Assembly: GCA_963713815.1 (NCBI GenBank)
Contig: CAVQNH010000017.1
Location: forward strand, 68,442 to 132,441
Length of the DNA: 64,000 nucleotides
DNA from: RYN-230 sp963713815
Lineage (GTDB): Bacteria > Actinomycetota > Actinomycetes > Streptosporangiales > Streptosporangiaceae
Reading direction: 5' to 3'
This document shows, piece by piece, positions 1-8,453 of this stretch. Made by a program: the position numbers and the translations under genes. Below the pieces are notes generated by a model. That model had not been told where the DNA came from. It worked only from the letters and a program-made list of their open reading frames with translations, and searched no databases. How positions within the stretch are numbered: the first letter of the stretch is position 1; each line of letters starts with the position of its first letter.

Positions 1-188
1 GCGGGGCGATCATCACCGAATACACGTTCTCGCTGCACGGCCTCGGCCTGTTCACCATCGAAGCGGTGCAGAACCAGGACCTGCCGGAGATTCTGGGTGT
101 CACCATGCTGGCCGCGTTCTTCATCGTCATCGCCAACCTGGTGGTGGACATCCTGTACGCCGTGGTCGACCCAAGGGTGAGGACCTGA
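1..188 (+). CDS. Oligopeptide/dipeptide ABC transporter permease, C-terminal fragment
   Basis: This is the 3' end of an inner-membrane permease whose start lies outside the window. The 61 visible residues (frame from base 3, TGA at 186-188) end in a transmembrane stretch followed by NLVVDILYAVVDPRVR, which matches the conserved end of DppB/OppB-type permeases of the BPD_transp_1 family. The stop overlaps the ATG of the next gene (TGATG), so it is translationally coupled to the two ATPases downstream. The substrate cannot be told from this fragment, but peptides or nickel are usual for the family. DppB-type is more likely than DppC-type because of the residues before the last helix. Confidence 0.85.
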   Translation, partial: GAIITEYTFSLHGLGLFTIEAVQNQDLPEILGVTMLAAFFIVIANLVVDILYAVVDPRVRT

Positions 189-1246
189 TGCCCGATACCC
201 TGCTCGAGGTCAGGGACCTGCGGATCCAGTTCCCGACCAACGACGGCCTGGTGAAAGCGGTGGACGGAGTCTCGTTCACCCTGGACCGCGGGGCCACCCT
301 GGGCATCGTCGGCGAATCGGGCTCGGGGAAGAGCGTCACCAGCCTCGGCATCATGGGGCTGCACCAGGGCACCAACGCCCAGATCAGCGGGAGCATCCAG
401 CTGGACGGCGAGGAACTGGTCGGTGCCACGCCATCCCGGGTCCGGGAACTGCGCGGCAGCAAGATGGCCATGATCTTCCAGGACCCGCTGTCCGCGATGC
501 ACCCGTACTACACCGTCGGCGCCCAGATCGCTGAGGCGTACCTGGTGCACAACGAGGTGGACAAGAAGACCGCCCGCAAGCACGCGGTTGACATGCTCGG
601 CCGGGTCGGCATCCCGCAGCCCGCCGCCCGCGTCGACGACTACCCGCACCAGTTCTCCGGCGGCATGCGGCAGCGGGCCATGATCGCGATGGCGCTGAGC
701 TGCGACCCGGAACTGCTGATCGCCGATGAGCCGACCACCGCGCTGGATGTCACGGTCCAGGCCCAGATCCTCGACCTGATCTGGGACCTGCAGCAGGAGT
801 ACCACTCCGCGGTCATCATCATCACGCACGACCTGGGAGTTGTGGCCGAGTTGTCCGACGACATCCTGGTCATGTACGCGGGCCGGACGGCGGAGTACGG
901 GAAGGCCGAGGACGTCTTCGACCGGCCCGGTCACCCCTACACCTGGGGGCTGCTCGCCTCCATGCCCCGCATCGACGAAGCGCGCCTGGAGCGGCTCCTG
1001 CCGATCTCGGGCACCCCGCCGAGCCTGATCCGGGTGCCGTCTGGCTGCCCGTTCCATCCCCGCTGCCGTTACGCCGGCCTGACCGACGGCCGGAGCCAGA
1101 CCGAGGTTCCCAACCTGCGCGAGGTCGAGCCCGGTCACCTCGTCGCCTGCCACCTGACGGCCGACCAGCGGCGGGCAGCCCGGGCCGAGCAGCTACTCGG
1201 CGACGTCGGGACGCCTGCCGTCCAGACCACGCAGGGGGACGTGTGA
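188..1246 (+). CDS. Oligopeptide/dipeptide ABC transporter ATP-binding protein, OppD/DppD type
   Basis: This is one of the paired cytoplasmic ATPases that energise peptide-type ABC importers. The 352-aa protein has Walker A GESGSGKS at about residues 42-49, the signature FSGGMRQR, Walker B with LLIADEPTTALD, and the C-terminal oligo_HPY region (HPYTWGLLASMP followed by the cysteine-containing GCPFHPRC). Length and domain order are normal for OppD/DppD. Its ATG overlaps the permease stop and its end overlaps the GTG of the next ATPase by 4 bases, giving a tight operon. The exact transported solute is not visible; the binding protein would lie upstream of the window. Confidence 0.95.
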   Translation: MPDTLLEVRDLRIQFPTNDGLVKAVDGVSFTLDRGATLGIVGESGSGKSVTSLGIMGLHQGTNAQISGSIQLDGEELVGATPSRVRELRGSKMAMIFQDPLSAMHPYYTVGAQIAEAYLVHNEVDKKTARKHAVDMLGRVGIPQPAARVDDYPHQFSGGMRQRAMIAMALSCDPELLIADEPTTALDVTVQAQILDLIWDLQQEYHSAVIIITHDLGVVAELSDDILVMYAGRTAEYGKAEDVFDRPGHPYTWGLLASMPRIDEARLERLLPISGTPPSLIRVPSGCPFHPRCRYAGLTDGRSQTEVPNLREVEPGHLVACHLTADQRRAARAEQLLGDVGTPAVQTTQGDV

Positions 1247-2298
1247 GCACCCCGGTAAGCACCGCTGGGACCAGCGGGACCTCCAGCGGCGCGGGTGACG
1301 GGCTGCTCGAGGTCTCCGGGCTGATGAAGTACTTCCCGGTGACCCGGGGCGTCATCTTCCGCCAGAAGATCGGCGCGGTCCAGGCGGTGGACAAGGTCGA
1401 CTTTTCCGTGCCCGCCGGGCGGACGCTGGGGCTGGTGGGCGAGTCCGGCTGCGGCAAGACCACGACCGGGAGGCTGCTGACCCGGCTGCTCGAGCCGACT
1501 GGCGGGCGGATCATGTTCGAGGGCCGCGACATCACCCACCTGTCGATGGGGAAGATGCGCCCACTCCGCCGCGACATCCAGATGATCTTCCAGGATCCGT
1601 ACTCATCGCTGAATCCCCGGCACACCGTGGGCGGGATCGTCGGGGCGCCGCTGCGGCTGCAGAAGGTAAAGACCGAAAAAGGCATCAAGGCCACCGTGCA
1701 GGAGCTGCTGGAGCTGGTCGGGCTCAACCCTGAGCACTACAACCGCTACCCGCACGAGTTCTCCGGCGGCCAGCGCCAGCGCATCGGGATCGCGCGCACG
1801 CTGGCCCTGCGGCCGAAGCTGATCGTGGCGGACGAGCCGGTCTCGGCCCTGGACGTATCGATCCAGGCTCAGGTGATCAACCTGCTGGAAGACCTGCAGA
1901 GCGAGCTCGGCCTGACGTACGTGGTCATCGCGCACGACCTGTCGGTGGTACGGCACATCAGCGACCAGGTCGCGGTCATGTACCTCGGCAAGATCGTCGA
2001 GCTGGCCGGGCGGGACCAGCTGTACGCCAAGCCCCGGCATCCCTACACGGTCGCGCTGATGTCCGCCGTTCCCGTGCCGGAGCCGGTCCGCGTGGAGGGG
2101 CGCAGAGGGCGCCGTGAGCGCATCCGGCTGGCCGGCGACGTGCCCAGCCCGCTGAACCCGCCGGCCGCCTGCCGCTTCCACACCCGGTGCTGGAAGGCGC
2201 AGGAGGTGTGCCGGACCCAGGAGCCACCGCTCGCCGAGCTGGTATCGGGCCACAAGGTGGCCTGCCACTTCCCGGAGAACACCGACGCCGTCCCGTAG
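1243..2298 (+). CDS. Oligopeptide/dipeptide ABC transporter ATP-binding protein, OppF/DppF type
   Basis: This is the second ATPase of the peptide-type importer. The 351-aa protein starts at GTG (GTGA overlap with the OppD-type gene). It shows Walker A GESGCGKT, signature FSGGQRQRIGIARTL, Walker B IVADEPVSALD and the C-terminal HPYTVALMSAVP/CRFHTRC segment typical of OppF/DppF. It pairs with the previous gene to form the ATPase heterodimer under the permeases. It is the last gene of the operon, since a 100-bp gap without a clear hairpin follows before an unrelated membrane protein. Confidence 0.95.
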   Translation: MSTPVSTAGTSGTSSGAGDGLLEVSGLMKYFPVTRGVIFRQKIGAVQAVDKVDFSVPAGRTLGLVGESGCGKTTTGRLLTRLLEPTGGRIMFEGRDITHLSMGKMRPLRRDIQMIFQDPYSSLNPRHTVGGIVGAPLRLQKVKTEKGIKATVQELLELVGLNPEHYNRYPHEFSGGQRQRIGIARTLALRPKLIVADEPVSALDVSIQAQVINLLEDLQSELGLTYVVIAHDLSVVRHISDQVAVMYLGKIVELAGRDQLYAKPRHPYTVALMSAVPVPEPVRVEGRRGRRERIRLAGDVPSPLNPPAACRFHTRCWKAQEVCRTQEPPLAELVSGHKVACHFPENTDAVP

Positions 2299-2399
2299 CC
2301 CGCCCGGCGGCCAGCGCCCCCCGGCGGCGGGCGGGACGATCGTCGCACTCCCACCGGTGTGCGACGATGGGGTGAGGAACGCTGCTGAGGGAGCGGCCC

Positions 2400-2864
2400 A
2401 TGTCGACTTATAGTTCTGTCCAGTGGCTTCCGCTGGCGGGGGGACTGACCCTGCTCGGGCTGATCGCCAGCTGGTTGGCCTGGCGACGGCGCGGCCTCGC
2501 GGCGGGATTGCGCGGGGTGGCGTGGTCACTGCTGCCGATCGCCGCGTATCTCACCGGCGCCATCAAGATGCTGTGGCAGATGGGCGTGGCCATCAGCAAC
2601 TTCGCCTCGTCGTTCATTTTCTCGCCCCGGGTGTGGTCGGGCGTGATCGTGGCCGGCGCCTCCGCCGCCCTGTTCTTCATCTCGGCCGGGCTGCGGCGCG
2701 GCCGGGCCCGCAAGAGCGCCGCGGACGGGCCGGAGCGGCCGGGCAGCCAGCCGCCGGGGACTCCGCCCAGCAAGGCGCTCAAGCCGGCCAAGAGCAAGGC
2801 TCCTGCGGCCGACGACGACCTCGGCGACGTCGCCGACATCCTGCGGCGGCACAACATCCACTGA
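2400..2864 (+). CDS. Small membrane protein of unknown function
   Basis: The function is not recognised. The 154-aa product has two to three hydrophobic segments (about residues 10-27, 40-60 and 80-100), then a basic, Pro/Ser/Lys-rich linker and an acidic end, DDDLGDVADILRRHNIH. Similar short actinobacterial proteins with a conserved DLGDVADILR-like tail are sometimes labelled cellulose-synthase-like in databases, but no glycosyltransferase motif is visible here. The start ATG follows a GGGAG-like site. It lies convergent to the RecB-like nuclease gene and upstream of the proteasome region. It is probably a real gene because codon bias matches its neighbours. Confidence 0.7.
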   Translation: MSTYSSVQWLPLAGGLTLLGLIASWLAWRRRGLAAGLRGVAWSLLPIAAYLTGAIKMLWQMGVAISNFASSFIFSPRVWSGVIVAGASAALFFISAGLRRGRARKSAADGPERPGSQPPGTPPSKALKPAKSKAPAADDDLGDVADILRRHNIH

Positions 2865-2931
2865 CGGCCCGGCTCACCTCCCGCCGCCAGGTCCTGGGGC
2901 CTTACTCAAGGTCTGGGGGCCGTAGCCCGGC

Positions 2932-3942
2932 TCAGAGGTCGTCGCCCACCAGCACCGGGCCGGCGGCGGCCAGCTCACCGGACGCGGCGGACGGCTGGTC
3001 CTCCTCGGGAAGAGCAGGCGGGGTGCCGCCCCAGGCCGGGCAGAGAGCCTTGTGCGCGCACCAGTCGCACAGCCGCCCGGGCCGGGGCCGCCAGTCCCGG
3101 GACAGCCGGGCCCGCTCGATGGCCTGCCAGAGGGCCTCGATCTTGCGCTCGGTGGCCCGCAGATCCGCCTCGTCGGGTTCGTAGCGGACAATCTCCCCGT
3201 TGCCCAGGTACATGAGCTGCAGCAACCGGGGCAGGCGGCCCTGGGCACGCCAGAGCACCAGGGCGTAGAACTTCATCTGGAACAGGGCCCGCGCCTCGAA
3301 CTCAGCCGGCGGGGCCTTCCCGGTCTTGTAGTCCACGATTCTGGTCGCACCGCCGGGGGCCACGTCCAGGCGGTCGATGTAGCCGCGCAGCCGGAGCCCC
3401 GAGGCAAGCTCGGCTTCCACGCACAGCTCACGGTGCGCCGGTTCCAGCCGCCGGGGGTCCTCCAGGGTGAAGTAGCGGTCCAGCATGGCCGCGGCCTCCT
3501 GAAGCCACGAGGCCTGGTCCGTCTCCGCCGCGAACAGGCTGCCCAGTTCCGGCGCCCCGGTGACCAGGCGGTCCCACTCGGGATCCAGGAGGGACCTGGC
3601 CGCCTCCGGGGTCCGCTCGCGGGCCGGCCGGTCGAACAGGTGCTCCAGGACCGCGTGAACCAGGGTGCCGCGGGCCGCCGCGGGGCTGGGCGGTTCGGGC
3701 AGCCGGTCGATGACCCGGAACCGGTACAGCAGCGGGCAGGTCATGAAGTCCCCGGCCCGGGACGGGGACAGTGACCGGCGCCGGTCTGCGGGCGGCGCCC
3801 CGGCGCCGTCCTCCTGGGCCGGGTTCGCCGCGGCCCGGTCCTCCGCAGCCGGCCCGGTGTCAGCCGGCCCGGAGTCAGCCGGCCCGGAGTCAGCCGGCCC
3901 TGAGTCAGGCGGGGCAAGGAGCGGCACAGCATCGTCGGCCAT
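2932..3942 (-). CDS. RecB-family PD-(D/E)XK nuclease with Fe-S cysteine cluster
   Basis: This is a predicted DNA exonuclease of the Cas4/AddB-like RecB family. Starting at the ATG of MADDAVPLL, the protein is about 336 aa. An Ala/Pro-rich N-terminus is followed by SLSPSRAGDFMTCPLLYRFR, a central region with the nuclease motif RIVDYKTGKAPP, and a C-terminal cysteine cluster CDWCAHKALC. One N-terminal Cys plus three C-terminal Cys is the arrangement that holds a 4Fe-4S cluster in related nucleases. The longer frame upstream to 4062 has no support. A divergent site-2 protease follows; this nuclease-protease-methyltransferase-ARC order recurs in actinomycetes. The N-terminus carries a 15-bp tandem repeat. 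Confidence 0.88.
   Translation of the reverse strand: MADDAVPLLAPPDSGPADSGPADSGPADTGPAAEDRAAANPAQEDGAGAPPADRRRSLSPSRAGDFMTCPLLYRFRVIDRLPEPPSPAAARGTLVHAVLEHLFDRPARERTPEAARSLLDPEWDRLVTGAPELGSLFAAETDQASWLQEAAAMLDRYFTLEDPRRLEPAHRELCVEAELASGLRLRGYIDRLDVAPGGATRIVDYKTGKAPPAEFEARALFQMKFYALVLWRAQGRLPRLLQLMYLGNGEIVRYEPDEADLRATERKIEALWQAIERARLSRDWRPRPGRLCDWCAHKALCPAWGGTPPALPEEDQPSAASGELAAAGPVLVGDDL
3844..3903. repeat. 15-bp tandem repeat, four units, in the nuclease N-terminus
   Basis: The unit GTCAGCCGGCCCGGA occurs at 3859-3873, 3874-3888 and, with one change, 3889-3903, and a degenerate copy precedes at 3844. On the minus strand it codes for repeated DSGPA/DTGPA. The unit is a multiple of three, so copy-number change would keep the frame. 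Confidence 0.9.
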
Positions 3943-4053
3943 GCCAGGGAGAGTAGGGGAACCCTCCGACAGTTGGCGGGTTTTGCCGCCGGTTTCATGC
4001 CACCGCTGTCCGCACCAGCGCGCCGGGCGCGTCCGGTGGGGCCGCCCAGCACG

Positions 4054-4059
4054 TAGCAT
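4054..4059 (+). promoter_or_regulatory. Candidate -10 box for leaderless site-2 protease gene
   Basis: TAGCAT lies 6 bases before the GTG at 4066 and no ribosome binding site is present. This is the spacing expected when the transcript begins at the start codon, so it supports GTG 4066. Confidence 0.5.
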
Positions 4060-4065
4060 CAACCT

Positions 4066-5205
4066 GTGGCAGGCACACCGCCCGAACGGCCCTCACCGCG
4101 GGGGTCGGGTTCCGGAGTGAGGATCGCGCGGCCCTTCGGGATACCGGTTTACATCTCGCCGTACTGGTTCCTGATCGCCGGCCTGTTCGTGTACCTCTAC
4201 GGGAACAGCGCGGCGCTGGCCGGCTCGAGCGGGGTCCGCTACGTGGTGGCCGCCGCCTTCGTGGTGCTGCTCTACGTGTCCGTCCTGTTCCACGAGCTGA
4301 GCCACTCGCTGGTCGCCCGCAGGTTCGGCCTGCCGGTACGCCGGATCCTGCTGTACCCGCTGGGCGGGTTCTCCGAGATCGAGCAGGAGCCTCCCACCCC
4401 GGGCCGTGAGTTCCTGGTCTCCGGGGCCGGCCCGCTCCTGTCCCTGGTCCTGGCCGGGCTCGGGTGGGTGGTGCTGCTGGTCAGCAACCTGCGCGGGCTG
4501 CCCGGCCTGCTCGTCGAGCAGCTGGTCTGGGCCAACCTGCTGGTCGGGATCTTCAACCTGCTGCCCGGGCTGCCGCTGGACGGCGGCCGGATGCTCCGGG
4601 CCGGGGTGTGGAAGGCGACCGGCAAGCCGGGCCTGGCGACCATCGTCGCGGCCTGGGCCGGCCGGGTGCTGGCCGTGGCCGTGCTGGTGGTGCCGTTGGC
4701 CCTGCTCGTCTCGGCGGGCCAGCAGGTCCAGATCTTCGACGTGGTCTGGCTGGGCGTCATCGCCGCCTTCATGTGGGTCGGCGCCGGCCAGTCGCTGAAG
4801 GTCACCCGGGTCCGCGAGCGGCTGCCCGGCCTGCAGGCCCGGACGCTCGCCCGGCGGGCCATCCCGATTCAGGCCAGCCTCCCGCTGGCCGAGGCCATCC
4901 GGCGCGCCGACGCTGCCGGGGCCCGTGCGCTGGTCATCGTCGACCACGACGACAAGCCGATCGCGATCGTCAACGAGAGTGCGGTCATGGCCACCCCGCC
5001 GCAGCGCAGGCCCTGGATAGACGCGGGCTCGCTGGCCAGGACCATCGACCCCGGCCTGATACTGCCCGCCGACCTGTCCGGGATGGCGCTGCTCGAGGCG
5101 GTCCGCCGTTCGCCGGCCACCGAGTACCTCCTGGTCGAGCCCTCGGGTCAGGTCTACGGGGTGCTGTCGGCGAGTGATCTCGACCACGCCTTCGCCGGCG
5201 TTTAG
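4066..5205 (+). CDS. Site-2 protease (M50 metalloprotease) with C-terminal CBS region
   Basis: This is an intramembrane zinc metalloprotease of the Rip3/SpoIVFB group. The 379-aa protein has about six hydrophobic segments, the zinc motif HELSH at residues 76-80 and the third ligand motif LPLDGGRML with Asp172. The C-terminal third (about 245-375) looks like a CBS pair, which in this family senses nucleotides or controls the protease. Such enzymes cleave membrane-anchored anti-sigma factors or other single-pass proteins; the substrate is unknown. It starts at GTG directly after a -10-like TAGCAT and is divergent from the nuclease gene. Confidence 0.93.
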   Translation: MAGTPPERPSPRGSGSGVRIARPFGIPVYISPYWFLIAGLFVYLYGNSAALAGSSGVRYVVAAAFVVLLYVSVLFHELSHSLVARRFGLPVRRILLYPLGGFSEIEQEPPTPGREFLVSGAGPLLSLVLAGLGWVVLLVSNLRGLPGLLVEQLVWANLLVGIFNLLPGLPLDGGRMLRAGVWKATGKPGLATIVAAWAGRVLAVAVLVVPLALLVSAGQQVQIFDVVWLGVIAAFMWVGAGQSLKVTRVRERLPGLQARTLARRAIPIQASLPLAEAIRRADAAGARALVIVDHDDKPIAIVNESAVMATPPQRRPWIDAGSLARTIDPGLILPADLSGMALLEAVRRSPATEYLLVEPSGQVYGVLSASDLDHAFAGV

Positions 5206-5375
5206 CGGCCGGGCCGCAGCCCTCCAGGGCGCCGCCGAGCGGCCGGTCCGCCGCCCTCCGGGCCGCCGCCCGGCCACCGGGCCGTCACCCTCCAGGGTGC
5301 CGTCCAGTGACCCGGCTGGCGGAGCGGGCCACGCCACGCCACCTCGGCCGGGGCCAGGGCGCCCCGCGGCCCGGC

Positions 5376-5381
5376 TACATT
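5376..5381 (+). promoter_or_regulatory. Candidate -10 box that places the trmI start at GTG 5389
   Basis: TACATT is followed by exactly 7 bases and then GTG 5389, the spacing of leaderless actinobacterial transcripts. The in-frame TTG at 5380 overlaps the box and is therefore unlikely to be the start. Confidence 0.5.
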
Positions 5382-5388
5382 GGCGGAC

Positions 5389-6405
5389 GTGATCCGTCAG
5401 CGCCGCGGCCCCTTCGCCCCTGGAGACCAGGTACAGCTCACCGACCCCAAGGGCCGCAAGCACCTCGTGCTCCTCGCGGAGGGACGCACGTTCCACACCC
5501 ACCGGGGCGGGCTGGCCCACGACGACCTGATCGGCGCCCCCGAGGGCACCGTGGTGAAGTCCTCCGGTGGCACGCCGTACGTGGCACTCCGGCCGCTGCT
5601 GGCCGACTTCACGCTGTCCATGAGCCGCGGCGCCGCCGTGGTCTACCCCAAGGACGCCGCCCAGATCATCGCGCTGGCTGACATCTTCCCGGGCGCCCGG
5701 GTGCTGGAGGCGGGAGCGGGCTCGGGTGCGCTGTCCTGCTGGCTGCTGCGCAGCGTGGGGGAGGACGGGCTGCTGGTCTCCTACGAGCGGCGCGCGGATT
5801 TCGCTGACATCGCGCGGGCCAACGTCGAGCGCTTCTTCGGCGCGCCGCATCCGGCCTGGCAGCTGCGGGTCGGCGACCTCATGGAGGTCACCGGCGGGCC
5901 GGCCGATCCGGCAGCACAGGCGGATGCGGGCGGCCTGGCCGTCCTGGCCGACGAGCCTGATGCGGCGGGCCTGGCCGTCCTGGCCGACGAGCCCGATGCG
6001 GCGGGCCTGGCCGGCCAGGTGTTCCCCAACGGCGGGCCAGACCACGCCGGGCCTGCGGATAGTTTCGACCGGGTGGTACTGGACATGCTGGCGCCATGGG
6101 AGTTCGCACACCTGGCAGCCAGCGCACTCATCCCCGGTGGGGTGCTGTGCTGCTACGTGGCGACCGTGACCCAGCTGTCCCGGACGGTGGAGTCGATCCG
6201 CGAGCAAGGCAGCTTTGACGAGCCGATGGCCTGGGAGTCTCTGGTCCGCGGCTGGCACGTTGATGGACTGGCAGTGCGGCCAGAGCACCGGATGGTGGGC
6301 CACACGGGATTTCTCATCACGGCCCGGCGGCTCGCACAGGGAATCACCGCACCACCGCGCAGGCGCAGGCCCGCGAAGGGTTCCCGGGAGGAGTCTGATC
6401 AGTGA
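5389..6405 (+). CDS. trmI: tRNA (adenine-58-N1)-methyltransferase TrmI
   Basis: The enzyme methylates N1 of A58 in the T-loop of tRNA using S-adenosylmethionine. From GTG 5389 the product is 338 aa: an N-terminal beta-rich domain (FAPGDQVQLTDPKGRKH, EGRTFHTHRGGLAHDDLIG), then the Rossmann methyltransferase domain with SAM motif VLEAGAGSGALSCWLL, and later FDRVVLDMLAPWEFA. It sits just upstream of arc, as in many actinobacteria. An oddity is an Ala/Leu/Asp-rich insert of about 45 residues between motif VGDLMEVTGG and the catalytic strand, built from a 36-bp tandem repeat. Without it the protein would have the usual length of about 290 aa. Confidence 0.92.
   Translation: MIRQRRGPFAPGDQVQLTDPKGRKHLVLLAEGRTFHTHRGGLAHDDLIGAPEGTVVKSSGGTPYVALRPLLADFTLSMSRGAAVVYPKDAAQIIALADIFPGARVLEAGAGSGALSCWLLRSVGEDGLLVSYERRADFADIARANVERFFGAPHPAWQLRVGDLMEVTGGPADPAAQADAGGLAVLADEPDAAGLAVLADEPDAAGLAGQVFPNGGPDHAGPADSFDRVVLDMLAPWEFAHLAASALIPGGVLCCYVATVTQLSRTVESIREQGSFDEPMAWESLVRGWHVDGLAVRPEHRMVGHTGFLITARRLAQGITAPPRRRRPAKGSREESDQ
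5923..6012 (+). repeat. 36-bp tandem repeat inside trmI
   Basis: Two full units (5923-5958 and 5959-5994) and half of a third code for DA(G/A)GLAVLADEP repeated in frame. They lie in a loop of the methyltransferase domain. The two full units are nearly identical at DNA level, which points to recent duplication. Confidence 0.9.
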
Positions 6406-6494
6406 GAATGTCAGCGGCAGGCGGCACGAGGTTACGCCGGAGCCTCGGATAGGTAGGGTCTAAGTGAAGTCTGCTCTCGGAAGGGGGTGGGGGC

Positions 6495-8336
6495 GTGGCC
6501 ACTCGGGATGAAGGATCGCGCACCGCGCGCGAAGACCAGGTTCAGGGCCTCACCACGCAGATCTCCTTTCTCGAGGAGGAAGTGGCAGTGCTGCGGCGGA
6601 GGTTGGCTGACTCGCCCAGGCATGTCCGGCTTCTCGAGGAGCGCCTGCGTGAGACCGAAGCCAGCGTGGCTTCGGTCACGGGCCAGAATGAGCGGCTGGC
6701 CGATACTCTCCGCGAAGCGCGCGACCAGATCGTTGCGCTGAAGGAGGAAGTCAACCGGCTCGCCCAGCCGCCCTCGGGGTTCGGCGTGTTCCTGGAGGCG
6801 TGCGAGGACGGCACCGCGGACGTGTTCACCGGCGGCCGGAAGATGCGCGTCAGCGTCAGCCCGGCGGTCGAGCTGGACAAGCTGCGGCCAGGCCAGGAAG
6901 TCGTGCTCAACGAGGCGCTCAACGTGGTGATCGCCCAGGGGTACGAGACAGTCGGCGAAGTCGTCATGCTCAAGGAACTCCTCGAGGACGGCGACCGGGC
7001 GCTGGTCATCTCGCACGCGGACGAGGAGCGCGTCGTCCGGCTGGCCGAGCCGCTGCGCGACTCGGTCCTGCGCGCGGGGGACTCGCTGCTGCTCGAGCCG
7101 CGCTCCGGCTACGTGTACGAGCGCATCCCCAAGGCCGAGGTCGAGGAGCTCATCCTCGAGGAAGTGCCGGACATCACCTACTCCGACATCGGTGGCCTCG
7201 GCTCCCAGATCGTCCAGATCCGGGACGCGGTGGAGCTCCCCTACCTGCACGCGGACCTGTTCCGGGAGCACCAGCTGCGCCCGCCCAAGGGTGTGCTGCT
7301 GTACGGGCCGCCAGGATGCGGCAAGACGCTCATCGCCAAGGCCGTGGCCAACTCGCTGGCCAAGCAGGTCGCGGCCCGCACGGCGGCGCAGCGGGCGGCC
7401 AGCGGCGAGGAGGCTGACCCGCAGCAGGAGCCGGGTCCGGCCAAGGGCGCCAAGGACGCCAGGGAAGGCAAGGAAGGCAAGAGCTTCTTCCTGAACATCA
7501 AGGGCCCTGAGCTGCTGAACAAGTACGTCGGCGAGACCGAGCGGCACATCAGGCTGGTGTTCCAGCGGGCCCGCGAGAAGGCCAGCGAGGGCATGCCGGT
7601 CATCGTGTTCTTCGACGAGATGGACTCGATCTTCCGGACCCGAGGCTCGGGCGTCTCCAGCGACGTGGAGAACACGATCGTGCCCCAGCTCCTCAGCGAG
7701 ATCGATGGCGTGGAGGGCCTGGAGAACGTCATCGTGATCGGGGCCTCCAACCGGGAAGACATGATCGACCCGGCCATCCTGCGGCCCGGCCGGCTCGACG
7801 TGAAGATCAAGATCGAGCGCCCCGATGCGGAGGCGGCGAAGGACATCTTCTCCAAGTACGTCCTGACCGCGCTGCCGCTGCACCCGGACGACCTCGCCGA
7901 GCACGGGTCGTCCCGCGAGGCCACGGTGGACGCCATGATCCAGCGGGTCGTGGAGCGCATGTACAGCGAGACGGAGGAGAACCGGTTCCTCGAGGTCACC
8001 TACGCCAACGGGGACAAGGAGGTCCTGTACTTCAAGGACTTCAACTCCGGCGCGATGATCGAGAACATCGTGGCGCGGGCCAAGAAGATGGCCATCAAGG
8101 AGTTCCTCGACACCGGCCAGAAGGGGATGCGCGTCGCGCATCTGCTGACCGCCTGCGTCGATGAGTTCAGTGAGAACGAGGACCTGCCGAACACCACCAA
8201 CCCGGATGACTGGGCCCGCATCTCCGGCAAGAAGGGCGAGCGGATCGTATACATCAGGACCCTCGTTTCCGGCAAGCAGGGCACGGAGGCCGGGCGTTCC
8301 ATCGACACGGTGGCCAATACTGGGCAGTACCTCTGA
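6495..8336 (+). CDS. arc: Proteasome-associated AAA ATPase ARC/Mpa
   Basis: This hexameric unfoldase binds pupylated proteins and feeds them to the 20S proteasome. The 613-aa protein starts at GTG after a G-rich site. It shows an N-terminal coiled coil (about residues 12-90) that binds Pup, OB-fold segments (to about 240), Walker A GPPGCGKT at about 271-278, pore-loop region KGPELLNKYVGETERHIR, Walker B VFFDEMDS at about 371 and the sensor/arginine segment GASNREDMIDPAILRPGR. The C-terminus TGQYL carries the penultimate tyrosine used to dock on PrcA and open the gate. A Lys/Gly/Glu-rich linker between Walker A and the pore loop is normal for the family. Confidence 0.98.
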   Translation: MATRDEGSRTAREDQVQGLTTQISFLEEEVAVLRRRLADSPRHVRLLEERLRETEASVASVTGQNERLADTLREARDQIVALKEEVNRLAQPPSGFGVFLEACEDGTADVFTGGRKMRVSVSPAVELDKLRPGQEVVLNEALNVVIAQGYETVGEVVMLKELLEDGDRALVISHADEERVVRLAEPLRDSVLRAGDSLLLEPRSGYVYERIPKAEVEELILEEVPDITYSDIGGLGSQIVQIRDAVELPYLHADLFREHQLRPPKGVLLYGPPGCGKTLIAKAVANSLAKQVAARTAAQRAASGEEADPQQEPGPAKGAKDAREGKEGKSFFLNIKGPELLNKYVGETERHIRLVFQRAREKASEGMPVIVFFDEMDSIFRTRGSGVSSDVENTIVPQLLSEIDGVEGLENVIVIGASNREDMIDPAILRPGRLDVKIKIERPDAEAAKDIFSKYVLTALPLHPDDLAEHGSSREATVDAMIQRVVERMYSETEENRFLEVTYANGDKEVLYFKDFNSGAMIENIVARAKKMAIKEFLDTGQKGMRVAHLLTACVDEFSENEDLPNTTNPDDWARISGKKGERIVYIRTLVSGKQGTEAGRSIDTVANTGQYL

Positions 8337-8440
8337 CCTGGGCAGGCGCAGGGGCGCGTCCTCCCGCTGGCGGCCCCGTCACCGATACGCTCCCGGGCGC
8401 GCGCGGCGGGTCGCCCGTCCCGCGCCCGGCGGGCCGGCAC

Positions 8441-8446
8441 TAGGCT
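8441..8446 (+). promoter_or_regulatory. Candidate -10 box for leaderless dop
   Basis: TAGGCT is 7 bases upstream of the dop ATG at 8454 and no ribosome binding site intervenes. It suggests that dop has its own leaderless transcript besides any read-through from arc. Confidence 0.5.
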
Positions 8447-8453
8447 GCCAGAT

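Noticed and set aside
4093..6303. Minus-strand frame of 736 codons over the site-2 protease and trmI genes
   Set aside because: Both genes on the plus strand have complete family motifs; the minus frame is low-complexity.
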